A stretch of DNA of 64,000 nt from Bugulina stolonifera (taxonomy: Eukaryota; Bryozoa; Gymnolaemata; Cheilostomatida; Bugulidae), in the NCBI GenBank assembly GCA_935421135.1, contig OW285191.1:6953504-7017503 (forward strand). Direction: 5' to 3'. A model generated the notes under the pieces. The model saw only the letters and a list, made by a program, of their open reading frames with translations, was not told the DNA's origin and did no database searches. The position numbers and the translations under genes are program-made. Shown here one piece after another: positions 50,266-63,760 of the stretch (position 1 is its first letter; each line of letters starts with the position of its first letter).

Positions 50266-53200
50266 ATGGAGGACTCAGTGTGGGCTCTGGCGGTACCCTT
50301 CCTATTGAGTGTGATAGCATTAAGACTTTGGGCTAGATTTGTTGAACAGACTGCTGACTCAAGCTGTAGCCTGCCTCTACCACCAGGAGGTGTTGGCTTA
50401 CCATTCCTTGGTGAAACAGCAGAACTAGCATGGCGGGTATATTTTTCAAGCCTAACCATTTTTAAAGAGCTACTCACACTGGTAGCAGTCATACATGTAG
50501 TTGTCCTAGTAGTATCGAACACACATACAAGGCATAACAGCAATGGTGTATTATGTTACTGCATTTAGCTTTGAAATGACCGAAGTAGAAAATTCAAACT
50601 GCCATTTTGTCTCTTTGAACGCTTGACCTCTGTTCTTCCCATATAGCATATTATTTGTCTTTGCAGGGGAGAAAATTATCTTCTAATATTATATTATATA
50701 TACATAATAAGCATAACAAGTCATATTGAAATTAAATAGTCTTTTCTGTTGCTTTTCATTTGCTAGTGACACTCATATTATCACCAAACACAGAGTACCT
50801 GCTGTCTATTTCCAGGGCTATGCTTTCTTCAGACACAGAAGGTCTGTGTATGGCAGAGTTTACAGGACTCATCTTATGGGGCGTCCAACGGTTCAAGTGT
50901 TTGGTTCAGAAAACATCCAAAAGGTACACATCAGTTAACAAACAATTCAGATTTTGTAGAAGTACAACAAATAGATTGTTTATTAAAATTCACAAATACA
51001 TAATATTATGTAGATTATGCTCACAGAATAAATCCTATAATATATTTTTATACATATGTTATATTTTTGTATCAAGTAGGCTTGCTGCATTAACTCTATG
51101 AAACTACAACTACTTTTTTGTTCATAAAATAATCCCCATTTATCCTAGCTTAGCAATCGTCTTCTCTTATAATCACTACAATTGGCATGGAAAAATGGGT
51201 AAAGAGACATTTAAAAAAAAACAGTTCGAAACAAGACGTTTAACAACCGGATAGTTCTATTCGAAATGTGTAGATTACATTTAGAAGAACAAAACTTACA
51301 GATAATTAATTTTAATTGATTAATTTAATTAACTAAATAAAAAAACATTATTAAAAATAACAATTTGGTTGAAATCTGGTGGTTGGGGTTAGGTGCTTCG
51401 AACTGTCCAGTGTTGAACTGTCCACTTTCGAAACCTCCTGTTTCGAACTGTCTTTTTCTAACAGTCGCACATTCGGAGAAATGATCCCTTGAGGATAACG
51501 CCAAACTTCAAATGATTTCTAACCTGTAAGTCCATAAAACAAACACGTTAAAGGTTACATGTATATAATATGTAGATACTGAAGTCTGAAGAGGTTGGAG
51601 TTAGTATGCAATGGCCACATTCTGTGAGAATGTTGATTGGTCAAGGGTCCCTCATGGCATCGTCTGGTGAGATACACCATATTCGAAGACAGTGTGTCCT
51701 TGCTGCTTTTACTGAAGGCTCAATAAATGGTGAGTGCTGTAGAATTTTTGTAGTTAGTAGTGGTCACCATGCATGCAACTGCCCACTATAATTAGAGGAA
51801 GTCCACGGTTAGAATACAATACATAATATTTTTTGCAATGCTTCTTCCATTAGGCTAGCTTTTGAAAGCCATATAGGTGATGGAGACTGAAAAGTGATGA
51901 AAGTAGTTTAGAAAATATATGTATACGGGTATAAAAAAAATGCACGTACTTACTTCAAGACTATGTTCCTAGTGGGTGTAGCAGCGTTCGAAGTAGAGGG
52001 GGGTACACGGTGCATGCAATCTTACAGATTATTAGTATTGTATAGCTACGAGAATGAAAAAAATTATGCTCTGACCCTATGAATGATAGTCAAGTACTCT
52101 ACCACTACACTATCAGGTCTACAGTGACTGTATTTAAGGTAAACTAGTTACTAAAATGAGGGTACACGCCTGCTGGCCGTATAACCATTAAAATTGAGGT
52201 GGGTACACACCGTATACTCTCGTATAACCACACTTAGAACACTGGGGTGCAGTGTATAAACAATAGTATGTTATTCTGTGTTTCTAGATTCTAGAGTCTC
52301 CGTTACCTACATGCCTTTTGTTGTCTTAGGTTTATACCCATCAATGCAGTCTACCATAAGGAAGCATTTATTGAAGTGGATGACCCAGGGCACCATACTA
52401 GGTCAAAAGGAAAGTCGTTACTTAGCAACGGACGTGGCGGCCCAATGCCTCCTGGGATATAGTTACAGTCAAAGGGAAATATACCAGATATCTGATGCCT
52501 TGGAGATCATAGAGAAGGGGTTCTTCTCTTTTCCTTACCAAATCCCAGGTTCTAGCTTGTACAAGGTTAGTCTGTGTATACGTGCCTGTGTCTACATACT
52601 GTATAGCAGTTGGTTTCCAGTGTTAGTAAATATAATTTGGAGTTGTTCTCTCTCCTCATATACTAACAGACGAGGCTTTATAGAGTCCAACTTTGGAACA
52701 TACAGTTGATAGAATTGAGAGCTCTGAACTTTTATGTAAGGGATCAGGATGATTTCTGTCAAGGTCAGAATGGTGGAACTATTAGGAAAAACATCCCACT
52801 ACTCCTTTGCTACGTAGTCACTTGCCATGATTAGAAGGGTTCTTTACCGTTCTTAGAACAGTGTGGTGAAAATTCCTTCTCTGCTTCAAATTAGAAAAAA
52901 ATCCAAATTTTCTTATCTGAGATTAATAACAGGAAGTGAACCAGTAAGTGTCATAGAGTTGATGCTACATACACTCAGCACATAATTATATAATAAACGG
53001 GCTCGTACCTTGAAAAATAATTACAGTGTAGTTTCACCTGCACATGAAAGATCTAGGTTAAATCTTTACTTCTCTCTAAATTGTTCTCAGTGACCAGAAT
53101 GCATCAATACTGCTGAAGATGAAATCCTAGAAACTTAGTTGTTCAACTGCAGACAACTCCCAATAAAAAACTAAGTCATATACAGAACATGTATGCTTGT

Positions 53201-56200
53201 ACTGTCATATACATGAACTGATGAACATGTATGTTTGTGCCAGCATGGTTCACTCCGAACTAGTTCAATGGTTCAATGTGCTTTCGCTTATTGGCTTAGA
53301 AAGCAACTAACAGAAACCAGAAACATTTCAGCCTGTAGAAAGTTTTAGTCATATGAGTTTTTTATAAAAGTTGAATGTGATGATAACTCCAAATTTATCT
53401 GTGACCGACAGGGAATGGAAAGTAGACAATTAATCCTGAAATTGATAGACAAGGCCATTGAGCACCATAGACAAGATGCTGCCTCAACTGGAGTACTGGC
53501 AGCACTTGTTAATTCTGAGGAAGTTGACAGACTAAACCTGGATGAGATCCAAGATGTGAGCTTAGAGATGCTGTTCTGTACAGTAGAGGGTAAGTTACTC
53601 CAGTTGTTCAAATTATTAATCTGAGTATCAAGCATATAGCTACAAACACTTGGTGTATGTCACTGATACAGTCAATAGCCAATAGAATGGTGTTTATGCT
53701 GCATGTAGGATTTTAAATAGTGAGAATCTTCTAAAAACAATTTGAAGGAACTTCAAAAAAATTTCACCACTCAGTAGTAAATCGGATACTGTGCATACTG
53801 TTGTGTATCATGCACAAATGCATCCTACCATTGCAAAATATTTGAACCATCATCTTTTTGGCTACAGCACTGCAGTTGGCTAAATATATTTGAATCATGC
53901 CTGGCTATCTCTCTCAACAGAGGATTTGACATTGAAATATACCAGAGGCAAACACGTTTTCACTGTGAACATCTAAACATTGGACACTGTACTAATGTCC
54001 TCCGTTTAAAGGCTGTAAGCTTGTAACATGTCTGGTATGGCTATAAACAGCGGGATAATAGGATGTTATATAGTTTACACCTACATGTACAAGTGAAAAC
54101 TCAGCTAAATTCTAGTATGTGAAGATGAATAACACTGCTGCTATTTTTTGCTCACTAAATCATTAACGCCAGAATTTATTTGACACTAGAATCAAACTTG
54201 AATGACATAACATATAAACACATTCTTAATGTTGCCAATTTTCTAATAACAGTGGCGACAAACTGTTTTAAAATGTCCCTCACCAAGGACCAACCATTAA
54301 GTATGTTATGTAAATGGAAAATCCATCATGTTTTTATACCTGCAATTTCAAATAAATAGATGTGTTATATGTGTTATATTATAATGTCTATGTGAGTTGT
54401 TATACTAGTAGTAATATATACATTAGTAATTCATCCAAGGGAATGTGTAATTAGGGTATGAAGCAAGGACTAGACATAGCTAGCTTCTAGTTCTAATGGA
54501 ATAATAAACACGGTTCATTGGCCTGGGCTTGAGTCACACCAATGACTACAGAGGTCTAGCCGGTAGAAGATTCCCCTGTGTAGTATAATAAAACTTCTGT
54601 ATGTTATGGAACACATACATGTACATGTATATTAATAGTAATAATCCAGAATGTTTTACTGTTATCTGTTACTCTGTTCATGCACGACAATGTGCTTAGC
54701 AGTTTTTTAATCGAGCAATGGATCCTCTTGCTTTGTAGGTATATCCAGTGCGCTATGCACAATGCTACTAGAGTTGGCCCGGCATCAGCACTGTGCTGAG
54801 AGAGCTTGTCAAGAGCTCTTCCATTTAGACCTCATTGAGACACAGCGGGATGGAGATATAACAGTAAGCAAGATGGCCGACCTACGTTACATCAAACGAG
54901 TTGTTAAAGAGTTACTGAGACTTACCCCACCGATGGGTGGTGGCTATCGGCAAGTTCTGAGAACAATGGAGGTTGATGTATGTTTTCTATGTCTATGTTC
55001 ATGAATTCTGGTTTGTCTAAGTAGTGTAACTTCATATTCTGCTAACGCAGTTATCATTTTTTTAATTTTGAAGTTTTCTAATCTTTGACATTGTAATCAT
55101 ACATTTTAATACTATGCATTCAAACTAATATGACGATAAGCAGACGAATGATCTAATGCTAATGCTAATGCGTGATGGGGAACCAAGGTAGGTATTGCTT
55201 TGGTCCCCTTTGCCACATAAAATAAATTGACAATAAACAGATTTCAAGCATGCTTAGTCTATGGTTTCTACATTCTCTGCTTCGTACACTTTCCCTCACC
55301 AATATACACTGTACAGTATTTATCATATACTGACATAATGTTGCTTATTTTAAAGGGCTACCAAATCCCTCGCGGTTGGACAGTACACTACAGCATTAGA
55401 GACCAGCATGAGACTGTGCTAAGCAACTCTGAGCAGTTTGACCCAGATAGATGGTTACCAGAAAGGGACGTCTCTAAAATAGATAAACATCTGTACATGC
55501 CATTTGGTGGCCCTGGTAGAAGGTCCTGCGTAGGTAGGTATCCTCTAGACATGTAAGAATTCACCTGCATCAACAATAAACGAACCTTGCAGACATATTT
55601 TATATGAGTTATATCAAGATAATGAAGGTACGCTGTACGTCTACACTGTTTAATAACACCCAAGATTATTTATATTTTTTGGGAGTTGTCTTCTCTTTGC
55701 GTCTATTCGACTTTGATCCATTTGCTGATTCTAATTTTTATTGACTCTTATGTGTGCGCGTGCAAGGAGTACTAGTAGATAATTGTGAAAATAAGAGACC
55801 CTCTACAGTCTGAAATTCAGCAGTAAAGTCGGAGTTATTGAACTCAAATCCTTGAGCAATCCCAAATTCACAAAATGATACATACAGATAGTAACTCTAA
55901 AAGAAAGATCACCCTCTCTTTACGACATGTTTTAGCAAGTTAGACACATATATCATACAGCGTATATATATAATACATGTCTATGTATCAAATTCAATAA
56001 CATTGCATTGGAATAGTGTTGTTGGTGACCATTCCTCTCTGACCAATTAGTTCTGAACCACCTCTACGAAATCCACAAAAAACGTATTTAATCACGAATT
56101 TGCAACTGTTTGAAAATTTCAGTTAAGCAGGGCGTTCAGAAAACATTCAAACCCAAACCTCTAACCACGCGAGAGCGTTTTTGGAACTTCCTGTTTCTAA

Positions 56201-58532
56201 CTGTGTTGTACGTAGTCACACTCTACTGTAAGTAATCAAGTAGAGCGTTGTAATAGAATACTGTTTACATAATAATATATCGTGTGTTTACAGATTTTCT
56301 AGTTCTAGAAACGAATAATAAACATTGGGTATATTATTATAGGAGACTGCCAGAAATTCACTATTATAGTGAAACTAATGATTATATTACTGTATGAAAA
56401 TGATGTATGTGTATGTCCATGCATGTGTATGTATTATAAATGTACGTGTGTATACACTGTACAATGTAGGTGTAAATACTGTAGGGCCACCTGCCATTTG
56501 TGGCTGATTAAGAATTTAGTAACTTAATGGAGTGAAATTATTTAATTTAAGATTCATAGTATTTATTTCGCTACATAGTTGAAATATTTCATGCATACCT
56601 ACACTGTAATACAAGTTTTCTAAGCGATTCATCCAGGGATTGCCTCCCTTGATGAATCACAGTGATTCAGTTTTGGAGTTGTCCTTACAACTATTCATAA
56701 TTCATACCAATGTTATAGTAATTCCAATGACTGTCTGACATCCTGTTCCTCTTTCACTTATGATGTCACTAATTATATTACGTCATGTCTCAGCTAATTG
56801 AGCAAACAAACAACTGAACAATCATGTATAATAGTTACCATGCAAGTACAACTCAAGTACAAGTACAAGTACAATATTCAAGTAGCATCCAAAGTAACAA
56901 GATAGTAGCAATACTACATACATATGGGAGCAAGAGAATAAATTATAATAGTTATTGTAAGCCTATGTACATGACGCAGGTATTTGAGTTTAGACTATTA
57001 GCATAGCAAAAGTATATTGCATAAGACAGGCAGAAATACCATCGCATAGGCCATACTATACTATAATAGGCCATACTATACTATACTATAGACCATACTA
57101 TACTATAGACCATACTATACTATAGACCATACTATACTATAGACCATACTATACTATAGACCGTACTATACTATAGACCATACCATCTCATAGGCCATGC
57201 CATACTACAGTTGTAGATGGATGTACTAAAGAGTTCATGTAGAGCTCCTAGTTAGATGAGTTAGAGGGTTAGAGGGTAGGATATTGAGTCGTGCGTAATA
57301 GCATCCTACGCAGCATGCCGTTTCTATGGTAACAAAGGTAAAAACAAATCAAATCATAATTATGATATTGGTAGTGTTGCTACTACTTAGGCTAATAAAA
57401 TCTAACACATTAGAAATTGTTGATCCATTTCAAATTAGAAGATTAAAATTTTATTGGGCTTTCCTCAGGAATTAACAGCATAAATCTGCAATAGAATGTG
57501 AGGTATTCCATCCAGGCACTAAGATACATGTTCAGGTAAAGGAATGAGCATACATACATTGTACCAACTAAGTAGTTATGGTAATGACAAAATTTAATAT
57601 TTATACACATATTTGTCATCTATTAGAGTTGAAGCTGATGTGTTGGTAACATTTAGCATCAGTACAATCAATATTAGTGACATAAGCACTACTCGTACAA
57701 TCCAAAGATTGCCCAAATGTTGAAATTCTCACACTACAACGTATATAGAATTGCAGCGGTCTTGATGCCTCATTCTCACAAATTGTGACTCCATTGGAGC
57801 TAATGCAAAATGTGAAACAGGAAAAATAAAAAAGTACATTTTTAATATTGTGCGATCACGTCTAATCTATATGAACGTCACTGACTTATTCAACCAAGCG
57901 CTTCCAGACGCCTGTCTGTGGTAAACCACCTCTTTGAAGAGGAACTGTCAATTATCTGTTCATGGCGGATCAACTCTCTTCCTGCCAGTCTTGGTTACAT
58001 CAGACCAAGATGGCATGAGTCAATGCGCAGTCTCATTTCCTGTCCTTCATTACAGCATGGCCATTCTATTTCAGCTTTCCACAGAGTTTATAACAAGAAT
58101 GGCAAACTTTTAGTAAGCTAAAAGTTGTAAAGCTATTGGTAATGCAGTCACATGTTGTGTGTGAAGGAGGGGGATGGGAGTAGAGACTAATAAAAATCAC
58201 TGGATTATATTATATGCTTAGGTGTGATCAGTCCCACGCAGCTTGAACCGCCAGTTGCCAGTGCTGGCCAACTCTCCGTGAGAAAAGCCCAGATGGCATG
58301 GCCTTTTTTGGCAAGTGGGGGTAAATGAGTTACCTTGAAGCCATGCTGGCTTGCATGACCTCAAGGACTTTGTTGAGGCATAGGAGCAACTTTTGCTCTT
58401 CCTAACACAATCATGACTAGGATTCAAACCTGGACCGTTCAGCATGATAGTCCAGCGTTCTAACCACTCGGCCACGGTAAAGTTGTTGAAAACAGCTGCT
58501 GCTGCTGGTGCTGCTGCTACTGCTGCTGCTTC

Positions 58533-58565
<33 letters not shown>

Positions 58566-59312
58566 GCAGTTTGTAACAAACAATTTGACTTCAGCTGGGA
58601 AATGGAATTTTTCTATTATTGTGCAAGGTGTTAGAGATAAGATGGTTGCAGTGTTATGTAAGTTGATACGTGTTTTGAATGCTAATCTCCTGTTTTGACT
58701 CTAGTCTACAATGTAGGTAATCCCTTATCTCCAAATGCAAATATTTCAATGTTTTTGTTTTTGTAAACTTATGTCCCATTTCAATATCAAATTATTCTAA
58801 ATGACTGAAGGTCTAGTCAATGTGAAACATCCTCAAAGGTGATATCTGCAGATTTCAATGGATATCATACTTTTTTCTTGCGTCTAATATAAAAATGTAC
58901 TCACTGTGCTCCAGCTCAACACACGTAGGCCTATGCATTGGCAGATCACGTCTTGTGCTGTCAGGTAGAAATACACGATAGTCAATAATAAGACATACCT
59001 TATAGAAGAATTATTTCCGGTATTGCTGCAATTTAACGCATACATTATAGGTATGTATGGATGTTGAAAAGAAAGTAATTATTTTATGATATCAAGTTCT
59101 ATCTCCAATAACCTATTATATTGTTTGTAGGGCAGCAATTCGCTACGGTCTGCTTAGAAATGATGGCAGCTGAAGCTGTGCGGAGCTGCCAATGGAGTCT
59201 ATTGGATGCAAACCCTGCTATGAAGTACTTTCCTACGTCTTACCCATATGATGGTCTACCTCTTACTATCTCACCAGCCCCACCATTTAGGCAGAGGAGG
59301 GTGACAGTATAA
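50266..59312 (+). CDS. CYP26-like cytochrome P450, 8 exons, 481 residues
   Basis: Exons: 50266-50436, 50816-50923, 51576-51729, 52330-52565, 53412-53589, 54739-54977, 55356-55533, 59131-59312. They total 1446 nt in one frame. An N-terminal hydrophobic anchor (VWALAVPFLLSVIAL) implies ER membrane location, followed by the hinge LPLPPGGVGLPFLGE. CYP26-type blocks are YRTHLMGRPTVQVFG, QWPHSVRMLIGQGSL, KELLRLTPPMGGGYR (with ExxR), GYQIPRGWTVHYSI, and FDPDRWLPER. The heme loop is PFGGPGRRSCVG, with Cys 420. CYP26 enzymes oxidise retinoic acid in chordates; the substrate here is unknown. Two oddities: the I-helix reads CTVEGI where CYP26 has GGHETT, and the heme loop has one extra residue. A second in-frame acceptor 42 nt upstream of 52330 exists. 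An out-of-frame ATG starts at 50262. Confidence 0.9.
51998..52243 (-). mobile_element. tRNA-related dispersed repeat, copy 2
   Basis: Second copy of the element at 39212-39500, in the third intron of the P450 gene. The tRNA-like part on the minus strand keeps the A-box side (TAGTGTAGTGGTAGAG), but a deletion of about 17 nt has removed the B-box side. A further deletion shortens the AT-rich part. Confidence 0.8.
57047..57208. repeat. Tandem repeat AGACCATACTATACTAT
   Basis: Eight or so 15-20-bp units of ACCATACTATACTATAG with diverged ends, in the last intron of the P450 gene. Confidence 0.88.
58218..58478 (-). mobile_element. tRNA-derived SINE
   Basis: Read on the minus strand, the head has an A box TGGCCGAGTGG (58474-58464) and a B box GGTTTGAATCC (58430-58420), the arrangement of a pol III promoter in a Ser/Leu-type tRNA gene. 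A non-tRNA body of about 200 bp follows, ending near GTGGGACTGATCACACC. There is no proper acceptor stem, so it is not a functional tRNA. It lies in the last intron of the P450 gene next to a CTG repeat, and differs from the 39212/51998 family. Confidence 0.8.
58495..58566. repeat. (CTG)n trinucleotide repeat
   Basis: About 24 CTG-type triplets with a few interruptions, in the last intron of the P450 gene beside the SINE head. It gives a spurious poly-Ala frame on both strands. Confidence 0.95.
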
Positions 59313-62300
59313 CAGACAAACAATAATGTTGATGTTCTAACCTTTATCTTAAAGGGCTTAATACCCAGATTAGGCCTATAATATGTATCATTGCTAGAAC
59401 ACATTCAATATACCTGTACATGTACCTGTAGATGTGCCTGTACATGTACAGGCACATCTACAGGTACATGTACATGTACAGGCACATCTACAGGTACATG
59501 TACTTGTTCAGGTGCATGTACAGGCACATGCACATGCACATGTACAGGTGCTTGTACAGGTACATGTACATGCACATGCACATGTACAGGTACATGTACA
59601 TGTGCCGGTACATGTACATGTGCCTGTACATGTACATGTACCTGTACAGGTATATGTACATGTACCTGTACAGGCCCCTGTACATGTACCTGTACAAGTA
59701 CATGCACCTGTACATGTGCATGTGCATGTACATGCACATGCACATGCACATGTACCTGTACAGGTACATGTACAGGTACATTGTGTTGTATTGTATTGTG
59801 TATTGTATAATACAAACACGAGTCATTTCTCCATACAACTCAACCGAACAGTTTCGAACCAAACATTTTCTAATAGTATCCTTTCCACTGAATTTACTGC
59901 ATAAAACATGATATGGCTTGATATATCTCACACTAGTACTGCTCTAGAGGATAGAGGCCTATATAAGACGATGAAGGATATACCACCACCACCACCTGAT
60001 CCACATACTAATGTGGTTACTCTGTAGCTAATCTCCTAAAGATGGTGCCAAGGTTATTAGAATGTCTGCAGTCCAAGAGGGCCTTGACCTTGCTGAGAAG
60101 ATGTATAATACTAGGGTAATTATCATCAACAGTCACAGCCTTGGTAGCAGCTCCAAGTACTGAAATGACTATAAAGTTCAAACACCTTTGTGGGGACATA
60201 TGGAGTTATGCCACCTTTTCACCTGTTATCAGGTAGCTATCATCTGGCTGTGTCACTGTGCCACAGCAGTTTCATATAATAATTGTGGAGGTAATAAATA
60301 GTAATAGTAAATAGTAGTGCATTGTCAGACACATTCTTTATATTGGACTATAATGGATAGTAGAACACTAAACTGGTTTTTCTGATCTGATAATTATTGG
60401 ATTGGCAGGCATTTTAAAAGTGCAACTGCAGGACTATAAAAGTATAGCAGTCAGCATTACAGGCCAAATAAATTATGTTGATAAACAAATAAAATTGGCC
60501 TTTTGACAGTGATTACAGTAATTAAGGTGAAACCAAATTGTTGTTGTTATTAACTTGCACAAATGATTAGCAATAATCTTACCGATGAAGATAAAGTGAT
60601 GCAATAGACTTCATGTGATTTCATATAAATATTTTACTCAGTTTTGGCTTCCAATAGATGAGTAAGCACTGTCAGTGTGTTGGCAAAAGGAGAGTTGTTT
60701 TGAAACATGATCCTTTTATGTACTGGATTAACTCTGTCAGTGTCCGGATGACCCCCAAGGTCACTCTCACATTCCATGATTTCTCCTGTAAGGAAGTATC
60801 CAATTTACTGTTACATTTTTATCTGTAAACAAGTTTTACTGAAGTTCGGATACTACATGATATACTACATAGTATGTAGATATACTCTGTGTAGCTGTGT
60901 CATGGACAAAGACAATCATAGTGATTAGAGGCTTTGTTTGATTAGTAACTGTTGGTGACAATGATTCAGTGTATGTAAAAAAATCTATTTTTAGCCATGC
61001 TGCCCTTAATTGATAGACAGTGCTAGTGTATAAGTGTTGACTTGTGAAAGCCCTTTATCTAACCAATAGTGGTTATGTAGTAATATGTGTACAAATAGAT
61101 ATAGTATAGTATATCATTAATTACGGATACCTGACCCAGGACTTGCTAGGGTCAAGCATACCCTGTGGGCAAACACTTATTCAATGAATCAAACCTTGTT
61201 TAGCACTAAAATAGCAAGGTTTTGGTCTAGAGCACAGCTGGTAAAGGCTGTACCACTCCACAAGGCATGTTTGGTACAAGCATAAGTTGAACCACCTGCA
61301 GACAGTGCTTTCCAAACATCTGTTTTCCAATATTAATGCTCAAAACAGTTTCATAGCAATCAATTGGTAGTGCAAACTTCTGACGCTTCCAACTTTTAAC
61401 AAATAGCGCTTTGTAAATGATAGCTTCGTAAATGACAGTTTGTAATCACAAAACCTAATGCCTCAGATGCGCCAATTAGACTGTAAAACGAGCCAAAGAA
61501 CCACCACTTTATAAAATGGCTACCTACCCACAATTCCAGCAACGTTACTAGATTCTTACAGAGCCTATCTATCACTTGAAATATTTATGAGTAATCTACT
61601 CATTGCTATTCTAACACTAGTTTGTCACTCACCAATTTCGCTACTAGCAGAATTAACAAGGTCATGAGTGTCTTTCAAAGTTGATGTTCTGATAACAGTA
61701 CAAACTTCTGTGCCATACTTTGTCCAACGCACAGCTGAAGCCACAGTGGGCTAGAAAAGTATGTATCCCAAACTATCTTTTGCAAGCCAACATTTAGCAG
61801 AAGACTATTGGGCATAGGCCTACATACATGAATATCCTCTAGTTGGGAAGTTGGGGGAATGGGGGATTGCTGGTAAACTATTAGATAGCAACAACACCTG
61901 TATGTTTATTTGAATACTGGCACAAATACAGAAAAAGGCTTTTGCACAATTTGTTATTCAAAAGCCTACTGCATATCTTGCAAGCATTGCATAATAAAAA
62001 CATTGCAAGCAGGGAAGATATCTTGACCTGTTTAGGATTCAAGCATTCTACAATGATAAAGCATGTACTTGTACTTATAAATAATAGATTATGCACATAC
62101 ATGTCATGTACAATGTATGCAATGGGATTCATGAAGATAAGAAGTTGTCTTCTCATAGCTATGTAACCCAATCTTGGACTAACTACCACTATTTGTTGCA
62201 TAACTTGATATTTCCTGGAGCACCTTTCACTCTAATTAATTAACTAGAAAATATTTTTAGCATACCTGACAAAGTGCCAATAGCGCCAATTTAAAAAGAA

Positions 62301-63760
62301 AAACAGCAAAATACGAATGGATATTGAAAATATGATGAAAGTTATTTATCCACTTGGCAATCTGACAACTATGCAGTATCAAACTAACATCCATGAATCA
62401 CCACTCTGCAAACAGAGATCGCACTTTCTCAAAGTTATAAGTTGCTTGCCAAATCTCCCCTTGTTTGGGAACCCCTTTTAATTTCAATAACAAAGAATGA
62501 CCTTTGCCTGTTACAGTTCAAGGACTGTCAGAGGTGGAAACCAGGCTCATTCAAAGGCATCAGAAAAGACAAAAACAGTTTTGATTTATGTGTAACATGT
62601 TCCAATGAAATAAATAAACTTCAGAGCCCTCTATGCAGGTATTATGCAATACTCAGTCCATAAAGAGTCAACTAGAAGTTCACCGGTCTGGATAAAGTGC
62701 TTGTCTATCACAGAGTAATATTTGGTGGAAGCAGCACTTAGCCTCAGCAGGTCCCAACTACAAGCTCATGGGCCTCAGAAGCATATATATCAGGGATGCA
62801 GTATCCACCACGTTTTACACAGCTCTTGCCTGGGCTTACATGTAGGTTACATATAATATGTGTAATATATGGAGTTATGTATTGTGTTATATAAATCATT
62901 CCAGAGCATACAAATACCTTTGTGAATTTGGAGTTATCAGCCCTGTATGTCATAAGGGGCAGGAAGGGGCTGGGGATTGCATAAAATAAAAAATGCAATT
63001 TATGTGAAACTGTAGAGTCTTAATATCATAGTACATTCCTCAGTAACCAATACGTGTGGTAATTATATAATACCAGTACTTGTAGCCGATTAGCTAGTAA
63101 TTACTAATTAGCAGTTGGTGCAATGAGATTACTCTTAGAGTCTGAGATATTTGTGGTCTAATCACATGTCACCACAAGTCATACGGAATAAGTAGGTACC
63201 TAAAATAGCTGGTAATCACTCCAACTGCATTCCAGAGACCACAGTAGTCAACATCTAAAGTACTGTAGTTACTTCTACAATTGATCACCTTTTAAAACAC
63301 GTGTACATTGTAGACCTAGCGCTTGTCAGGTTCTTGTTATACAATTGCAGTTCATGGACTGGAGATGTGCAGGATACTGTAGCAGGTAATGCTCAGTGAT
63401 TTACTCTATATTAATGCATGTTATTGTACAGCTTGCAGTTTTCTACATTCACATCTATCATAAAGTCTTCTAGGGGAGATAACTCCGAGCTTTCATTATG
63501 AGACCAAAGCCACTCTGGTTGTGCTCTTTATGATACTGTTAGTTGGTCTGCACAAGGTATCACACTTGAGGTGTAAGTTTTCTCCAATATATTTAGTCAA
63601 CAGTTTCAATCAAAACATAGTGATTCAAAATAAGAGCAGTATATAAATAGAAATGTATGTACAAAACAAAGAAATATATACAGTCTATGTACAGTTGATA
63701 ACAAAGAACATAATAAATTAGAACACAGTTTGGATAAATAATCTTGCAAAAATATTTTGA
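59313..63760. other. Gene-poor interval between the P450 gene and the RING gene
   Basis: No convincing exon on either strand. It holds the minisatellite at 59409-59783, a possible AATAAA at 60293-60298 (+), and at 60017-60199 (-) a short open stretch with faint similarity to the tail region that follows reverse transcriptases in some non-LTR elements. Confidence 0.4.
59409..59783. repeat. Minisatellite of hexamers GTACAT / GTACAG / GCACAT
   Basis: About 375 bp of 6-bp-based units (GTACAGGTACATGTACATGC type). The array is open in several frames on both strands, which is a property of the repeat and not evidence of a protein. It begins about 100 nt past the stop of the P450 gene, so it may fall in its 3' UTR. 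Confidence 0.95.

Noticed and set aside
57918..58121. 67-residue plus-strand frame in the last P450 intron
   Set aside because: No family resemblance, and it does not splice into the P450, whose flanking exons already join in phase.
58420..58474. Functional tRNA gene
   Set aside because: A and B boxes are present, but acceptor and anticodon stems do not pair properly and the sequence continues into a SINE body.
58218..58698. Poly-Ala frames on both strands
   Set aside because: Produced by the CTG repeat and the adjacent SINE.
59391..59931. Several long frames on both strands, Cys/Thr-, His/Val- or Tyr/Met-rich
   Set aside because: Five or more frames are open at once across a 6-bp-unit minisatellite; no splice or family support.
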